Part shown: positions 16,702 through 25,445 of the stretch, one piece after another
Position numbering within the stretch: position 1 is the stretch's first letter
Layout of the letters: each line of letters opens with the position of its first letter
Origin: Halobacteriovoraceae bacterium
Lineage (GTDB): Bacteria > Bdellovibrionota > Bacteriovoracia > Bacteriovoracales > Bacteriovoracaceae
Assembly: GCA_018646195.1 (NCBI GenBank)
Contig: JABGVH010000172.1
Coordinates: forward strand, 1 to 34,304
DNA length: 34,304 nucleotides
Reading direction: 5' to 3'
Translations under genes and position numbers: made by a program
Notes under the pieces: model-generated
What the model was told of the DNA's origin: nothing
Databases searched by the model: none
The model's input: the letters and a program-made list of their open reading frames with translations, nothing else

Positions 16702-17226
16702 TTATTTCCGGACTTTTACCGGCACCTTGTCCTGATAGGTCCTGCGTACTTCATCTACATCTTGAAAAGAAGCAAATCCAGCAAATTTTCCAGGCTCCTG
16801 TCTCACGATCATTTTATTATAGGCTGAGACAAGTTCGTAAAATGGCTCTTTTCGATTGCCTTTCAAGCGGGTGGCTTCGCTCATAGTTGTCGTTCCCTCA
16901 AAATGAGAACCTAATTTTTCGAGTGGTTTTATTATTCTATTGGCAAGGGATAGGCCCCCTATCAATATTCCAACCAGAGAGAGAATGGTAGTTCCCCCAA
17001 GTACCAACGTGAAAATATATTTCTGTTCTTCAATTAAGTTCATGAATAACTCTGTCTCTTCAGCTCCTGAGGCGGTAACCAATGCCGACATTTTTAGTAG
17101 GTAATGGTACTGGAAAAGATAGAAGGCAAGTAGGGAGAGAACAGAAAACACAATACCGATTTTGATATGCCGGTGAATAAACTCTCTCTTAACCCTAAAT
17201 AGGCTCTTTTTAATTTTAACTTTCAT
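16702..17226 (-). CDS. Two-helix membrane protein with HAMP-like segment
   Basis: A 174-residue inner-membrane protein. A basic N-terminus (about 1-22) is followed by one hydrophobic helix (about 23-42), a short external loop, a second helix (about 72-95), and a region IIKPLEKLGSHFE that looks like the first helix of a HAMP domain. The rest, up to about 130, continues the HAMP-like pattern. There is no kinase, GGDEF or methyl-accepting domain, so it resembles a stripped-down sensor or adaptor. It is convergent with the Ser/Thr kinase with zero spacing. ATG follows AGAGGTAG, and a TATAAT-type -10 lies 31 bp upstream. Signal coupling to a partner is inferred. Confidence 0.75.
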   Translation of the reverse strand: MKVKIKKSLFRVKREFIHRHIKIGIVFSVLSLLAFYLFQYHYLLKMSALVTASGAEETELFMNLIEEQKYIFTLVLGGTTILSLVGILIGGLSLANRIIKPLEKLGSHFEGTTTMSEATRLKGNRKEPFYELVSAYNKMIVRQEPGKFAGFASFQDVDEVRRTYQDKVPVKVRK

Positions 17227-17256
17227 AACTACCTCTCGACTCGATCGTCAGCTATC

Positions 17257-17262
17257 ATTATA
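17257..17262 (-). promoter_or_regulatory. -10 TATAAT for the HAMP-like membrane protein
   Basis: On the minus strand TATAAT lies about 31 bp upstream of the ATG at 17226, giving a leader of about 24 nt that includes the AGAGGTAG ribosome site. A clear -35 is not visible. Confidence 0.4.
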
Positions 17263-17362
17263 GGTTGACTCAAGACTTCCGTGTAACTAGCTGATATTAA
17301 GCCTAAGTTAGCCCCCCCTAAAGGCCTAGAGTTAAAATAAATGCCCAATATTAAAGGCATAA

Positions 17363-17371
17363 TGCTACAAT
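17363..17371 (+). promoter_or_regulatory. Extended -10 TGCTACAAT directly before lspA
   Basis: The TGn extension plus TACAAT ends 7 nt before the lspA ATG, with no Shine-Dalgarno between, so the mRNA probably starts at or next to the ATG. A dyad ATGCC-N10-GGCAT (17341-17360) lies just upstream where a -35 or regulator would bind. Confidence 0.55.
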
Positions 17372-17378
17372 TCTGCCA

Positions 17379-17909
17379 ATGAAAGAACTCCTTTTAAAAA
17401 AGCGAATCTTAATTAGTTTCTGCTATTTACTGCTGTTTATCGGCTCCGACCAATGGACAAAAATATGGGCCAGTGAAACCCTTAAGGGACACCATCCTCA
17501 ATCCTATTTTGGTGGTTTACTTAAGCTGCTCTATGCAGAGAACACAGGCGCCTGGGGAAATCTAGGTAGTAATTGGCCTCCCTTTTTTCGAGATTTTTTT
17601 CTACTCTATCTTCCACTTGCCTTGATGATTGGACTTTTTCTCTTCTCATTTTTCCGTAAGAATATTTCTTCCTATGATTTTCATGCCTATAGCCTTATCT
17701 TGGCCGGCGGGATCGGAAATCTTATCGACCGTTTTAGCAATGGATACGTGGTTGACTTTCTTTGGGTGGGAATCGAATCCGTTATAGGAACAAATATTTT
17801 TAACATAGCAGATATGGTAATTATGGCAGGATTTATTATGCTGTTATTAGAAGGTCTGAAAGAGTGGTATGAAAAAAGAGGGGAAGCCAAAGCTTCCCCC
17901 GAAAAGTAG
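17379..17909 (+). CDS. lspA: Signal peptidase II (prolipoprotein signal peptidase)
   Basis: A 176-residue four-helix inner-membrane aspartic protease that cleaves diacylglyceryl prolipoproteins before the lipid-bearing Cys. Family marks are SDQWTKIWA in helix 1, the NTGAWG motif near residue 55, GGIGNLIDRF with catalytic D117, and FNIADM with catalytic D145. Its length is normal. The window also encodes at least two lipoproteins that need this enzyme (near 30600 and 32266). The 3' end codes for a Glu/Ala/Ser/Pro-rich tail whose DNA doubles as a hairpin terminator for the opposite strand. The mRNA is probably leaderless. Confidence 0.97.
   Translation: MKELLLKKRILISFCYLLLFIGSDQWTKIWASETLKGHHPQSYFGGLLKLLYAENTGAWGNLGSNWPPFFRDFFLLYLPLALMIGLFLFSFFRKNISSYDFHAYSLILAGGIGNLIDRFSNGYVVDFLWVGIESVIGTNIFNIADMVIMAGFIMLLLEGLKEWYEKRGEAKASPEK
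17872..17899 (-). terminator. Rho-independent terminator inside the lspA 3' end
   Basis: GGGGAAGC (17880-17887), a CAAA loop and GCTTCCCC (17892-17899) form a perfect 8-bp stem. Read on the minus strand, it is followed by TCTTTTTTC, a proper U-tract. It would stop transcription of the minus-strand gene ending at 17921. The hairpin lies wholly within the last codons of lspA on the other strand. Confidence 0.8.
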
Positions 17910-17920
17910 AATTATATCTC

Positions 17921-19462
17921 TTAATCTATGGTATCTAGTATTTCCTTTACAGCTCTTTGATCCTTGGCCCAGTACTTTTCGGCCCATTTAATTTGCTCTT
18001 CAGAATGCCCCGACTTGTTAAACAGTATGTCTTGAGCCTTTTTGATCTCATCTTTTCGACTTTCTCTTTCTTTATCAAATGAAATAATCTTCTTACCTTC
18101 AAAGGGGTTGTCATAAGACATGCCGCCAATTTGTCGAAGAGAAGGGGTTTGAGGAATGAAAACGTAGTCTACTCGCGAAATATTTTTTCTCTTACGCCAT
18201 CTCGCAGTCTGGAAGTTTTTAATAAAACTCTCAAGTGCCGAACGTGGGATAAATCTACCTGCCGGTCGCGATAGAGCATAACCTGCGATTTGTGCCGTTT
18301 CCCAGGTGTTTTCTCCTCTTGAGTTATTTGCCCACCAAGTATTTGGAGTTAGATACCATAAGTTACGAGGGCGGGTAAGGCGTCTTCCTAAATTATAATG
18401 TTGTCCATAGATTCCGATAGTTCGAAGAGCGTAATTCGAAGTGGTTGTACAATTATAGCCTGGCGTAATAACTAGACCTTTTTCTGTTCGGACTTTATGC
18501 AGTTCTACTTCATAAAGGTCCCTAACCGCTTTCAAGTCTTTTTCTTTGAGTCCATAGACATAAACTGTATAAGTTGGTCGGTAATTCTGCTGCCCTTGAA
18601 TTAGGTGTCCAAAATAGCTAGTTAAGTCAGTATTCCCAGCTAAAACTTCTTTCGGTCCTTCAAAATAAAAATTAAAAGTCTCCCCTTTTATCGATAGATC
18701 TTTCTGGACTGAGCCCATACCAATTGCAAAATGGCCTGCGGAGGCGCCCGGTGCGTCTCCCTGACGTCCACTAAGAGTGATGATTAAAACAGGGTCACCA
18801 GCTTTTACAGGCTTGCTTTGGTCTTGAACTAAAGTTCCTCTCCAGGGAGTTCTGGTCTGAGAATTTTTGTTAAGACGCATTTTGTTTAAGACAAAATCGA
18901 AAGGGTCTTCATTAAACTGGAGAGGTGGAAGAAAATCACCACTATCGGCTGCTGTTAATAAGCCTTTTTCTAAGATTGCATTTATAACGAAGATCCTAGA
19001 ATCACCATTTGTTTCAAAATGCCCCTGAGTAATTACTTCTTTTCCTATATAGTGTTTTTTACTTTGATCATCAAAAGGAATGCCATAGATAGGTTTTGTT
19101 CTTCCAAATCGGGCAAGCTCTCCATTTAAGTAAAATTTCCCCGCTACTTTCTCTAGTATTCCTTTTCTATCTAGTATGTCGCCGACCACAGTAGGCGTCT
19201 GCTTCGCCACTATTTTGCTATCCGTTACCTCTCCTACAACCTCAAGAGTATAGTTGGGGCTATTTAACATTTTCTTATCTAGGGTGTACTTAAACATTTT
19301 TGGAACAGTTAGCTGACGGATGATTTCTCTCCCTTCAACCAGCGATTTAAGCTTCACTTGTCCATCTGTGTCCCTGAATAATACTCCCCTAACCTTCCCC
19401 TCTTTTGCCAATAAACTGAATGAGGTGAAAAGCACAAGTATAGATAGAAATAGCCTAGGCAT
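17921..19462 (-). CDS. Exported protein with GH...NCTT motifs (possible permuted papain-like fold)
   Basis: About 513 residues. The start chosen is the ATG at 19462, which has GGAG at good spacing and directly begins a signal peptide (MPRLFLSILVLFTSFSLLAK); an ATG at 19474 adds four residues. The first 190 residues are beta-rich and unassigned. AGHFAIGMG (H244) and, 94 residues later, YNCTTTSNYALR (C338) recall the His-then-Cys order of DUF4105-like and permuted NlpC/P60-type proteins. A cysteine amidase or peptidase in the periplasm is a possible role (inference). The C-terminal 100 residues are basic and helical. It ends 11 nt from lspA, with its terminator embedded in lspA. Confidence 0.75.
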   Translation of the reverse strand: MPRLFLSILVLFTSFSLLAKEGKVRGVLFRDTDGQVKLKSLVEGREIIRQLTVPKMFKYTLDKKMLNSPNYTLEVVGEVTDSKIVAKQTPTVVGDILDRKGILEKVAGKFYLNGELARFGRTKPIYGIPFDDQSKKHYIGKEVITQGHFETNGDSRIFVINAILEKGLLTAADSGDFLPPLQFNEDPFDFVLNKMRLNKNSQTRTPWRGTLVQDQSKPVKAGDPVLIITLSGRQGDAPGASAGHFAIGMGSVQKDLSIKGETFNFYFEGPKEVLAGNTDLTSYFGHLIQGQQNYRPTYTVYVYGLKEKDLKAVRDLYEVELHKVRTEKGLVITPGYNCTTTSNYALRTIGIYGQHYNLGRRLTRPRNLWYLTPNTWWANNSRGENTWETAQIAGYALSRPAGRFIPRSALESFIKNFQTARWRKRKNISRVDYVFIPQTPSLRQIGGMSYDNPFEGKKIISFDKERESRKDEIKKAQDILFNKSGHSEEQIKWAEKYWAKDQRAVKEILDTID

Positions 19463-19636
19463 AGTATTCTCCATTTTAGATCAGTTGGTATGCACAAATA
19501 ATAAGCAAATCTTAGGCCAACCCAGAGCTGCTAACTACTTAAAACCAGGGTAATAAAGAAGGGTATTTAGTCATTACATTGCAGACTGCTCTTAAAATGA
19601 ACATTTTCCCAGGTACCACAAAAACCGGGCTTCAAG

Positions 19637-19642
19637 TATAAT
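19637..19642 (+). promoter_or_regulatory. Consensus TATAAT 5 nt before the FecR-domain gene
   Basis: TATAAT followed by AGGTC and then ATGATG. The spacing would start the mRNA at the start codon. AGG between them is too short and too close to serve as a normal ribosome site. Confidence 0.5.
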
Positions 19643-19647
19643 AGGTC

Positions 19648-20556
19648 ATGATGAGTTCTTACTACAGAATCTCCATTTACTTTTTACCTGTCGTTTTTCT
19701 AATTCTTGGAAGTAGCGATAGCTTTGCCCAAAAAGAAGTTGGTAAGGACTTTACTTTCAACCCAGAGACTTCAACGGTAATTCCTAAGTATGCTGGCAAA
19801 GTTATACTCTCTAAAGGACGCTCCACCGCATACGATGCCAAGTCTGGTGCTGAAAGAGTGCTTGGAAAGAATAGCAAGGTTTACAAGAAAGAAGAAATCC
19901 GTACCGAAGGAAAGACCTTTCTAAAAATTCGCCTTATTGATCAAACAATTGTAACTCTTGGGCCAAAAACAAGAATCTTAGTTGAAAGTTTTAAGTTTAA
20001 AACGGCAAAAGACCGCAGTTATTCAATCAGGGTGCTGCGAGGGAAATTTCGAGGATACTTCCGTCATAAGTCAGATCCTGGAAAAATTAAAATCAAGGCT
20101 CAATCCTACGCTCTCGGTATTCGCGGCACCAAGGCCTTGGTCAATAATAATACGGTAGCGGGGCAACAAGTTGTCCAGATGGCATTATTAACTGGCCAAG
20201 CAATAATGGAAAATGAATCTGAGCCCGGACAAAAAATGAACCTCAAGCCTGGTTCGCATTTTATTGCCTATAAGAAAAGAATGGCGGAAAGATTCAACCT
20301 TGAACAAAGATTGCTTAAAAGAAATCAAATGCTAAAATTATTGGCCACTGAAAGGGACGATAAAACCGAGTTTAAACCCCTATTAAATTACCATCAACCT
20401 GCTGCAGACGAGAGTAGCTCACAGTTACAACCCGACGAAGCCAATAGTCGAGCGAAAAATATTGCTGAAAATGTAAAGCAAGAAGAATCACAGAAATCAT
20501 GGAAGAATACTTTAAAGAAATTAAACCAAAGATTAAAAGAAAATAATTCTAATTAA
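19648..20556 (+). CDS. Exported FecR-domain protein
   Basis: A 302-residue protein with a signal peptide (hydrophobic run to about residue 27, cut near SFAQ). Residues about 48-205 form a FecR domain: GKVILSKGRSTAY, VYKKEEIRTEGKTFLKIRL, TIVTLGPKTRILVESF, and SYALGIRGTKALV, the signature GxRGT. The C-terminal 90 residues are polar and helical with Gln/Lys/Asn. Stand-alone periplasmic FecR-domain proteins of this kind lack the sigma-regulator N-terminal part of classical FecR, and their job is mostly unknown; wall or LysM-linked roles are reported for some. Its stop shares a TTAA with the stop of the convergent secretion ATPase. Confidence 0.9.
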   Translation: MMSSYYRISIYFLPVVFLILGSSDSFAQKEVGKDFTFNPETSTVIPKYAGKVILSKGRSTAYDAKSGAERVLGKNSKVYKKEEIRTEGKTFLKIRLIDQTIVTLGPKTRILVESFKFKTAKDRSYSIRVLRGKFRGYFRHKSDPGKIKIKAQSYALGIRGTKALVNNNTVAGQQVVQMALLTGQAIMENESEPGQKMNLKPGSHFIAYKKRMAERFNLEQRLLKRNQMLKLLATERDDKTEFKPLLNYHQPAADESSSQLQPDEANSRAKNIAENVKQEESQKSWKNTLKKLNQRLKENNSN

Positions 20557-22316
20557 ACGATCACTCGTAGCACTTCTTCAATACTAGTTAGCCCTTGAAT
20601 GACCTTTTCTACTCCATTTTCTCGCATTGGAACGAAGTCTTGGTTACTACTCACATAATCAGTGAGCTCCTCTAGTGTTGCCTTCTTTCGTATCAGATCG
20701 TTGAGCTCTCTTGTCACTGGCAGTAACTCATAGACACAGGCCCGACCCATATAACCGGTCTGTTTGCATTCGGTACAACCTGAGCGAGTATAGACGCTGG
20801 GGGGAGCAGAAATTTCAATAGGCCCGACTAACTGATCCCAAGCTTCTTTAGGTGTATCCACCTTCTTTTTACAGAATTTACAAAGAAGCCGAACCAATCG
20901 TTGTGCCAAAATACAACGGAGACAGGCGGTGATAAGGTAAGAGGGAATCCCTAAATCTAAAAGTCTCGTTATTGTCGAAGCGGCATCATTAGTGTGAACG
21001 GTGGAGTAGACCATATGACCTGTAAGGGCGGCTTGGATGGCCATAGTCCCAGCGTCCATGTCTCGAATTTCCCCCACCATTATGACGTCAGGGTCTTGCC
21101 TTAAAAAAGATCGAATTGCACTTCCGAAAGTAATATCGATATCTCGGTTAACCTGCATTTGACTAAAGCTATCATTAATTATTTCGACAGGGTCCTCAAC
21201 AGTACAGACATTCACACCTTCGGTGGCCACATGCCTTAAGGAAGCATGCAGGGTGGTGGATTTCCCCGAGCCTGTCGGCCCAGTTACCAGCACCATCCCG
21301 TGTGATCTGGTAACCATATTTTTCCAGAGATCCACATCACGAGGAGACATTCCAATATCCGCTAAAGTTACATCTGCCATATTGGGATCAAAAATCCGGA
21401 TTACTAATTTTTCGCCATAGTGAGTTGGAATAGTTGAAAGACGAAGCTCCATTACTATGTCTTGCCCTACTTCTCTTTTAATTCGTCCATCTTGGGGGCG
21501 TCTTTTTTCATCGACTTTCATATCGCCTAGAATTTTAATTCGGCTTATTATAGGAAGCATTATTTCTGGATCAAACTTATAAACGACCCTCATTGTTCCA
21601 TCTATTCTAAAGCGTACTTGTCCTACGCCTCTCCTTGGTTCCAAATGTATATCAGTCGCCCTTTCATCAAAAGCGAATTTAAAGAGCCAATCCACTATAT
21701 TCGAAATTACCGAATCTTCTTTAGTAGGCTTTGATACCGAGCCTAGCATTTTTTCAAGTTCTTTGGTTTGCTCGAACCCACCACTTTTCTTATTTTCAAT
21801 ATTGTATTCTCGCAAGGCCCTTCTAACTGTAAAAAATTCTTCTATAAAGTTTGAAATATGGATTGGGTTAGATACGACGATCTCTACCTTTTTCTTAATG
21901 ACCTTGGAAACCTCATCAGTCCAACTCAGATCGAATGGCTCTGCGGTAGCAAAAACTACTGAATCGTCTTTAACTTCGACGGGAATTACACTTAGTCTTT
22001 TTAGATAGGCTTTGGGTAAAATTTTAGTTATTGAATTGATATCAATTTTAAGTGGATCAATTTCGTAATAAGAGAAGTTCGAGTAATTGGCGAGCCACCG
22101 CAAAAGTCCCTCGAGCGTGATGGGTAAATTTGGCGGCTTGGAATCTTTTAAGTTCTGTCTGGCGATAAAAATAAGAGGATGCAAACTAATTGGAGTTCGC
22201 TTATGGAGTAGCTTATTGCCTTCTTCTTTAGAAATGAATTCTGTTGCCATCATTTCTTTTAACAATTCTCTAATATTGAGACGGCGATTTCTGGTATCTA
22301 CCTTGGGTGCTCCCAT
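20553..22316 (-). CDS. GspE/PilB-type secretion or pilus assembly ATPase
   Basis: A 587-residue hexameric traffic ATPase. N-terminal residues 1-170 resemble the MshEN/GspE N-domain. ATPase marks are Walker A GPTGSGKSTT with K352, the Asp box and Walker B DPDVIMVGEIRD with E416, the His box STVHTND, and a CxxC...CxxC zinc element (CKFC, CTEC) near residues 480-520. It powers type II secretion or type IV pilus assembly from the cytoplasmic face. No other pilus or secretion gene is in the window, so which system it serves is open. A strong AAGGAGG lies before ATG. Its stop overlaps the FecR-domain gene by 4 nt (TTAA). Confidence 0.95.
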   Translation of the reverse strand: MGAPKVDTRNRRLNIRELLKEMMATEFISKEEGNKLLHKRTPISLHPLIFIARQNLKDSKPPNLPITLEGLLRWLANYSNFSYYEIDPLKIDINSITKILPKAYLKRLSVIPVEVKDDSVVFATAEPFDLSWTDEVSKVIKKKVEIVVSNPIHISNFIEEFFTVRRALREYNIENKKSGGFEQTKELEKMLGSVSKPTKEDSVISNIVDWLFKFAFDERATDIHLEPRRGVGQVRFRIDGTMRVVYKFDPEIMLPIISRIKILGDMKVDEKRRPQDGRIKREVGQDIVMELRLSTIPTHYGEKLVIRIFDPNMADVTLADIGMSPRDVDLWKNMVTRSHGMVLVTGPTGSGKSTTLHASLRHVATEGVNVCTVEDPVEIINDSFSQMQVNRDIDITFGSAIRSFLRQDPDVIMVGEIRDMDAGTMAIQAALTGHMVYSTVHTNDAASTITRLLDLGIPSYLITACLRCILAQRLVRLLCKFCKKKVDTPKEAWDQLVGPIEISAPPSVYTRSGCTECKQTGYMGRACVYELLPVTRELNDLIRKKATLEELTDYVSSNQDFVPMRENGVEKVIQGLTSIEEVLRVIV

Positions 22317-22430
22317 AGCCCCTCCTTGTAATTCTTATCGGAAAATTGGTGGGACTTGCTTAATACCCAACGCTTTTACTTTCTCACGAGAGTGGTCTAT
22401 GGTCGGTTAAATATTAAGGAGTTGCATCTA

Positions 22431-22910
22431 ATGGAAAATATCTATCAATTTAATGTCAAAAATAATGCCGGAAAGGAAGTCTCTCTTGAAACATATAGAG
22501 GAAAAGTCCTTCTGATCGTTAATACTGCCAGCCGCTGCGGTTTTACCAACCAGTACGAAGGGCTTCAAGAACTCTATCTAAATTATCGCGAGCAAGGACT
22601 AGTCGTACTAGGTTTTCCTTGTAATCAGTTTGGAGGTCAGGAGCCGGGCAGTGACCAAGAGATTCAAGAGTTCTGCAGTCTCAATTTTTCAGTCAATTTT
22701 CCCCTTTTCAAAAAGCTCGATGTAAATGGTAAAAATGCAGACCCATTGTTTACCCACCTCAAACAAGCGGCACCAGGAATATTGGGCTCTAAGAAGATAA
22801 AGTGGAACTTTACTAAGTTCTTGGTAGATAAAGAGGGCCGAGTGGTTAAGCGGTTCGCCCCCAACGCCAAACCTATCGATATCACAAAAGAAGTTGCCGA
22901 CCACTTGTAG
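22431..22910 (+). CDS. Glutathione peroxidase family protein (Cys type, probably thioredoxin-dependent)
   Basis: A 159-residue peroxidase that reduces hydrogen peroxide or lipid hydroperoxides. The peroxidatic C36 is in NTASRCGFT; the catalytic Q70 is in GFPCNQFGGQEPG; W125-N126 in KWNFTKF complete the tetrad. C82 in the EFCS motif is placed as the resolving Cys of thioredoxin-using members. There is no selenocysteine. The start at 22431 is preferred over an upstream ATG at 22356 because AAGGAG sits 9 nt before it and the family N-terminus (IYQFNVKN) begins there. It is divergent from the secretion ATPase and appears monocistronic. Confidence 0.95.
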   Translation: MENIYQFNVKNNAGKEVSLETYRGKVLLIVNTASRCGFTNQYEGLQELYLNYREQGLVVLGFPCNQFGGQEPGSDQEIQEFCSLNFSVNFPLFKKLDVNGKNADPLFTHLKQAAPGILGSKKIKWNFTKFLVDKEGRVVKRFAPNAKPIDITKEVADHL

Positions 22911-23016
22911 TGCGGCGCTTCATCGTGCTTAAAATTGACAATAAATTTACCTTTGGATTGTCGACAGACTGTGCCAAAAGTTGATAGATTGCTGCCCCAC
23001 CCTGTAGGAGTTTGCC

Positions 23017-24429
23017 GTGAAGTATTACTTACTTTTAATACCTTTTTTATTCATTGGATTTGCAGAAGCAGGCCTAGAGCAGCCCACTACTGCCCCCACT
23101 TGCGAAGTTCCATTAAAGCGCTGTGTCTATGTTTCCAAGAATGTTACCGCCAGGCATATTGTAGGCCGCCTCAATGCGGTCTTTTCTCCTGGAACTTTGA
23201 GTAATCCAGAAGCCGGTTACATGACTGCAGAGAATCGTAAAAAGCTGGCCTTTTGGTATAACGACGAAGAAGTAAGGACTAGAGTTCTAGCACTGATTCC
23301 ACTTTTTGATGTCTTTGAAGACTTCAGACCTGGTGCAATTGTTCAATTAACTACAGAAATATTTTCAATTTCTGAAGCGGGGCTGACCCATATAAATGCA
23401 TCGATTCAAAATGTTACCTCAAATTCGGGTGATGCTACGGACATCTTATTAAGCGCTATAGGAGGAGGCTCCCTTGACCTCAGTCTTAGACTGGGAACAA
23501 CTCTTTTATCCTCAGTCCTCGGCTCAAAAAAAACCAAGGAAGAAAGTTCGAAAATTACAACAATTACCCAGCTCGTTCCGAACTTAACAGATATTGATTT
23601 TGAACATACTACAAAAATTTTCACTGCTCCTACTGCTGGCGTCGTGAAGGAACAAACCGCTGGCCTGCAAATTGATGGGGATGTTTCGATAATCCGTAAA
23701 AGCGAAGGTCAAGAGAGAGAGAATCTTGTAATCGTAAAAAATTATTCTTTCGAGTATGGCGTTGTCACACCTGGAAACGCTGAAGAGGGAACCTCAGAGA
23801 AAGTGACTATTTTAAAATTCAACGTTGATGAGCTCCCGCTACTTACAGATACTTCTACTATGGTTGTCAGTACCCATACGGTAGAAAATAGTACTGGCCG
23901 AGAAATTGGTCTAGGCTCTTTTGGTCGCAACCGCAATAAGTTGCGCTCCAAAATCATGGTTATAACCCGTGCCAGACCACTGTCTTTTGACGACTTCGTA
24001 GAAGAAACCAACCGGTATAGAGATTTAAATCTTCATCGTGAATTTAAGCCAAACGAAATCCTGGGTTTTCCAGAATCAAAAGTATCTATGGACCAGGTAT
24101 TAGAAGCTGTTCAGCCATATGCTTACTTTAATGCATCTGGTGATCGACTTATCGGGTTTCGCTTAAATAAAAAACAAGCCAGAGTTAAGAATATTAAAAG
24201 AAGCGTCGAGATTTCGATCAAAGGCGGCGGCTTGAAAATGAAGGGAACTCGGACTGTTGAGAACTTAATGTTGAGTGGCTTTAAACTCAATGATCTCCCA
24301 TTAGAGGTTCTAGACAAGCCTTACATAAAGTTTAAACTTGTTTTAAAGCCATTCAAGGGCAGGTTTAAAGATAGAGTTAAAACGACACTCTATTATAATC
24401 CAGAAACTAACAAATTTATTCAGCAATGA
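23017..24429 (+). CDS. Exported protein, first of a coupled three-gene set
   Basis: A 470-residue protein with a GTG start, preceded by AGGAG at 7 nt. The signal peptide runs MKYYLLLIPFLFIGFAEAG. Two cysteines early in the mature part (CEVPLKRC) could form a disulfide. The region 90-270 has amphipathic strands and a Gly-rich segment (SAIGGGSLDLSLRLGTTLLSS) faintly like the beta domain of secretins, but no secretin signature is clear. The C-terminal part is basic and beta-rich. Its stop overlaps the next start by 4 nt. I do not recognise a family; the operon partners are also exported, so an envelope complex is the likely setting. Confidence 0.75.
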   Translation: MKYYLLLIPFLFIGFAEAGLEQPTTAPTCEVPLKRCVYVSKNVTARHIVGRLNAVFSPGTLSNPEAGYMTAENRKKLAFWYNDEEVRTRVLALIPLFDVFEDFRPGAIVQLTTEIFSISEAGLTHINASIQNVTSNSGDATDILLSAIGGGSLDLSLRLGTTLLSSVLGSKKTKEESSKITTITQLVPNLTDIDFEHTTKIFTAPTAGVVKEQTAGLQIDGDVSIIRKSEGQERENLVIVKNYSFEYGVVTPGNAEEGTSEKVTILKFNVDELPLLTDTSTMVVSTHTVENSTGREIGLGSFGRNRNKLRSKIMVITRARPLSFDDFVEETNRYRDLNLHREFKPNEILGFPESKVSMDQVLEAVQPYAYFNASGDRLIGFRLNKKQARVKNIKRSVEISIKGGGLKMKGTRTVENLMLSGFKLNDLPLEVLDKPYIKFKLVLKPFKGRFKDRVKTTLYYNPETNKFIQQ

Positions 24430-25445
24430 AACGAAGACTTCTTTTAACCTTTTTTTTATTGGGTACTACGTCAGCTCTATTAGCGGCACCTGTCCCCTTA
24501 CCTAAAGACATCTTTTTTATAGACGATTTTATTGAAGTATTCCGTGGATCTTTTCGAACAAAAATCAGCGAACTCAACTCAAATTACATTCCCTATTTAA
24601 ATAATGGAATGATCTCTCTTACTTCAAGTGAGAATGTCCGTTGTAAGCATCAATCGTACTCACCTGGAACTCCACTCTCTAAATTGCATTTCAGCTCTAG
24701 ATTAAAGGGCAAGTCATTGATTGAAACAGCTACTTACTGGGGATGTAACGAAGCTATTAATCTACGAGAAGTGGTTATTACCAATGGCGAAAACCTGAAG
24801 CCAATTCCCTTTCAGCAATTTAAAAATGGGGTTAGAAAATTAGATATACAATCACCTGATATTAAATCTCGTTATTATCAAATCACCAATGAACAAAATG
24901 AAGAATTATTTTCTCTTTATATATTGAAGAATAAGCTATCAAAAAGCGCAGAGTTTAAAGTAGCTGGTCAGAAATTTTATACAATTAATACCAACTACCT
25001 ACCTAACCAAACAAATTTAACTTATACCTTTTTTGGCCACACTCTGACCTATAGCGTGGGTGGCAGTACCTGGAAGAGCGTCAATGAATACGGCGTCTGG
25101 TCCATACAGGTCGTAGCGAAAAGGGACCGTGAACCAGAGTACTTCGATCCAGGCAGGAATCTAATCTCCCTTAAGCGCTTTCAGGATTATTTTGGGTGGG
25201 GAACTGCCCAACCCAGTCGCAGTCTCGCCGATTTCATAAAAAAACATAATACATTTTTTCCAAAAACCGAATTTACAAGTGTTGGAGGCGGCGACAATAA
25301 GAGAATCCTAACTGAGCTTCAGCAGATTTTCACCAGGCTTCTCAATGGTACCGAGCTAAACTTGGTTCGAAATAAAATCCAAGAATATATAAAGGCAATT
25401 AATGAAGGGAAGCTTAAGATTAGTGACAATAGGCCTAGGGAATGA
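24426..25445 (+). CDS. Exported protein, second of the coupled set
   Basis: A 339-residue protein with a signal peptide ending in LLAA before PVPLPKD. Visible features are IDDFIEVFRGSFRTKISELN after the signal, two cysteines (VRCKHQ and YWGCNEA), and a segment ITNGENLKPIPFQQF followed by KLDIQSPD. That segment is echoed in the third gene, suggesting the two share a distant common domain. The C-terminus is helical and basic. ATGA overlaps at both ends show tight translational coupling. No known family recognised. Confidence 0.75.
   Translation: MKRRLLLTFFLLGTTSALLAAPVPLPKDIFFIDDFIEVFRGSFRTKISELNSNYIPYLNNGMISLTSSENVRCKHQSYSPGTPLSKLHFSSRLKGKSLIETATYWGCNEAINLREVVITNGENLKPIPFQQFKNGVRKLDIQSPDIKSRYYQITNEQNEELFSLYILKNKLSKSAEFKVAGQKFYTINTNYLPNQTNLTYTFFGHTLTYSVGGSTWKSVNEYGVWSIQVVAKRDREPEYFDPGRNLISLKRFQDYFGWGTAQPSRSLADFIKKHNTFFPKTEFTSVGGGDNKRILTELQQIFTRLLNGTELNLVRNKIQEYIKAINEGKLKISDNRPRE

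Noticed and set aside
10911-19520. Recurring TTAGGCC-like motif in several intergenic regions
   Set aside because: Positions relative to promoters differ (before, after and far from -10), so no consistent role is seen.
22356-22430. Longer N-terminus for the glutathione peroxidase
   Set aside because: The AAGGAG site and the family N-terminus point to the ATG at 22431.
22935-22963. TTGACA with a following GACAAT/ATTGTC dyad before the exported three-gene set
   Set aside because: TTGACA is a good -35 but no -10 lies at 16-18 bp, so I do not call a promoter.
23100-24000. Secretin-like beta domain in the first exported protein
   Set aside because: Only a vague strand pattern and a Gly-rich stretch; no recognisable secretin signature.
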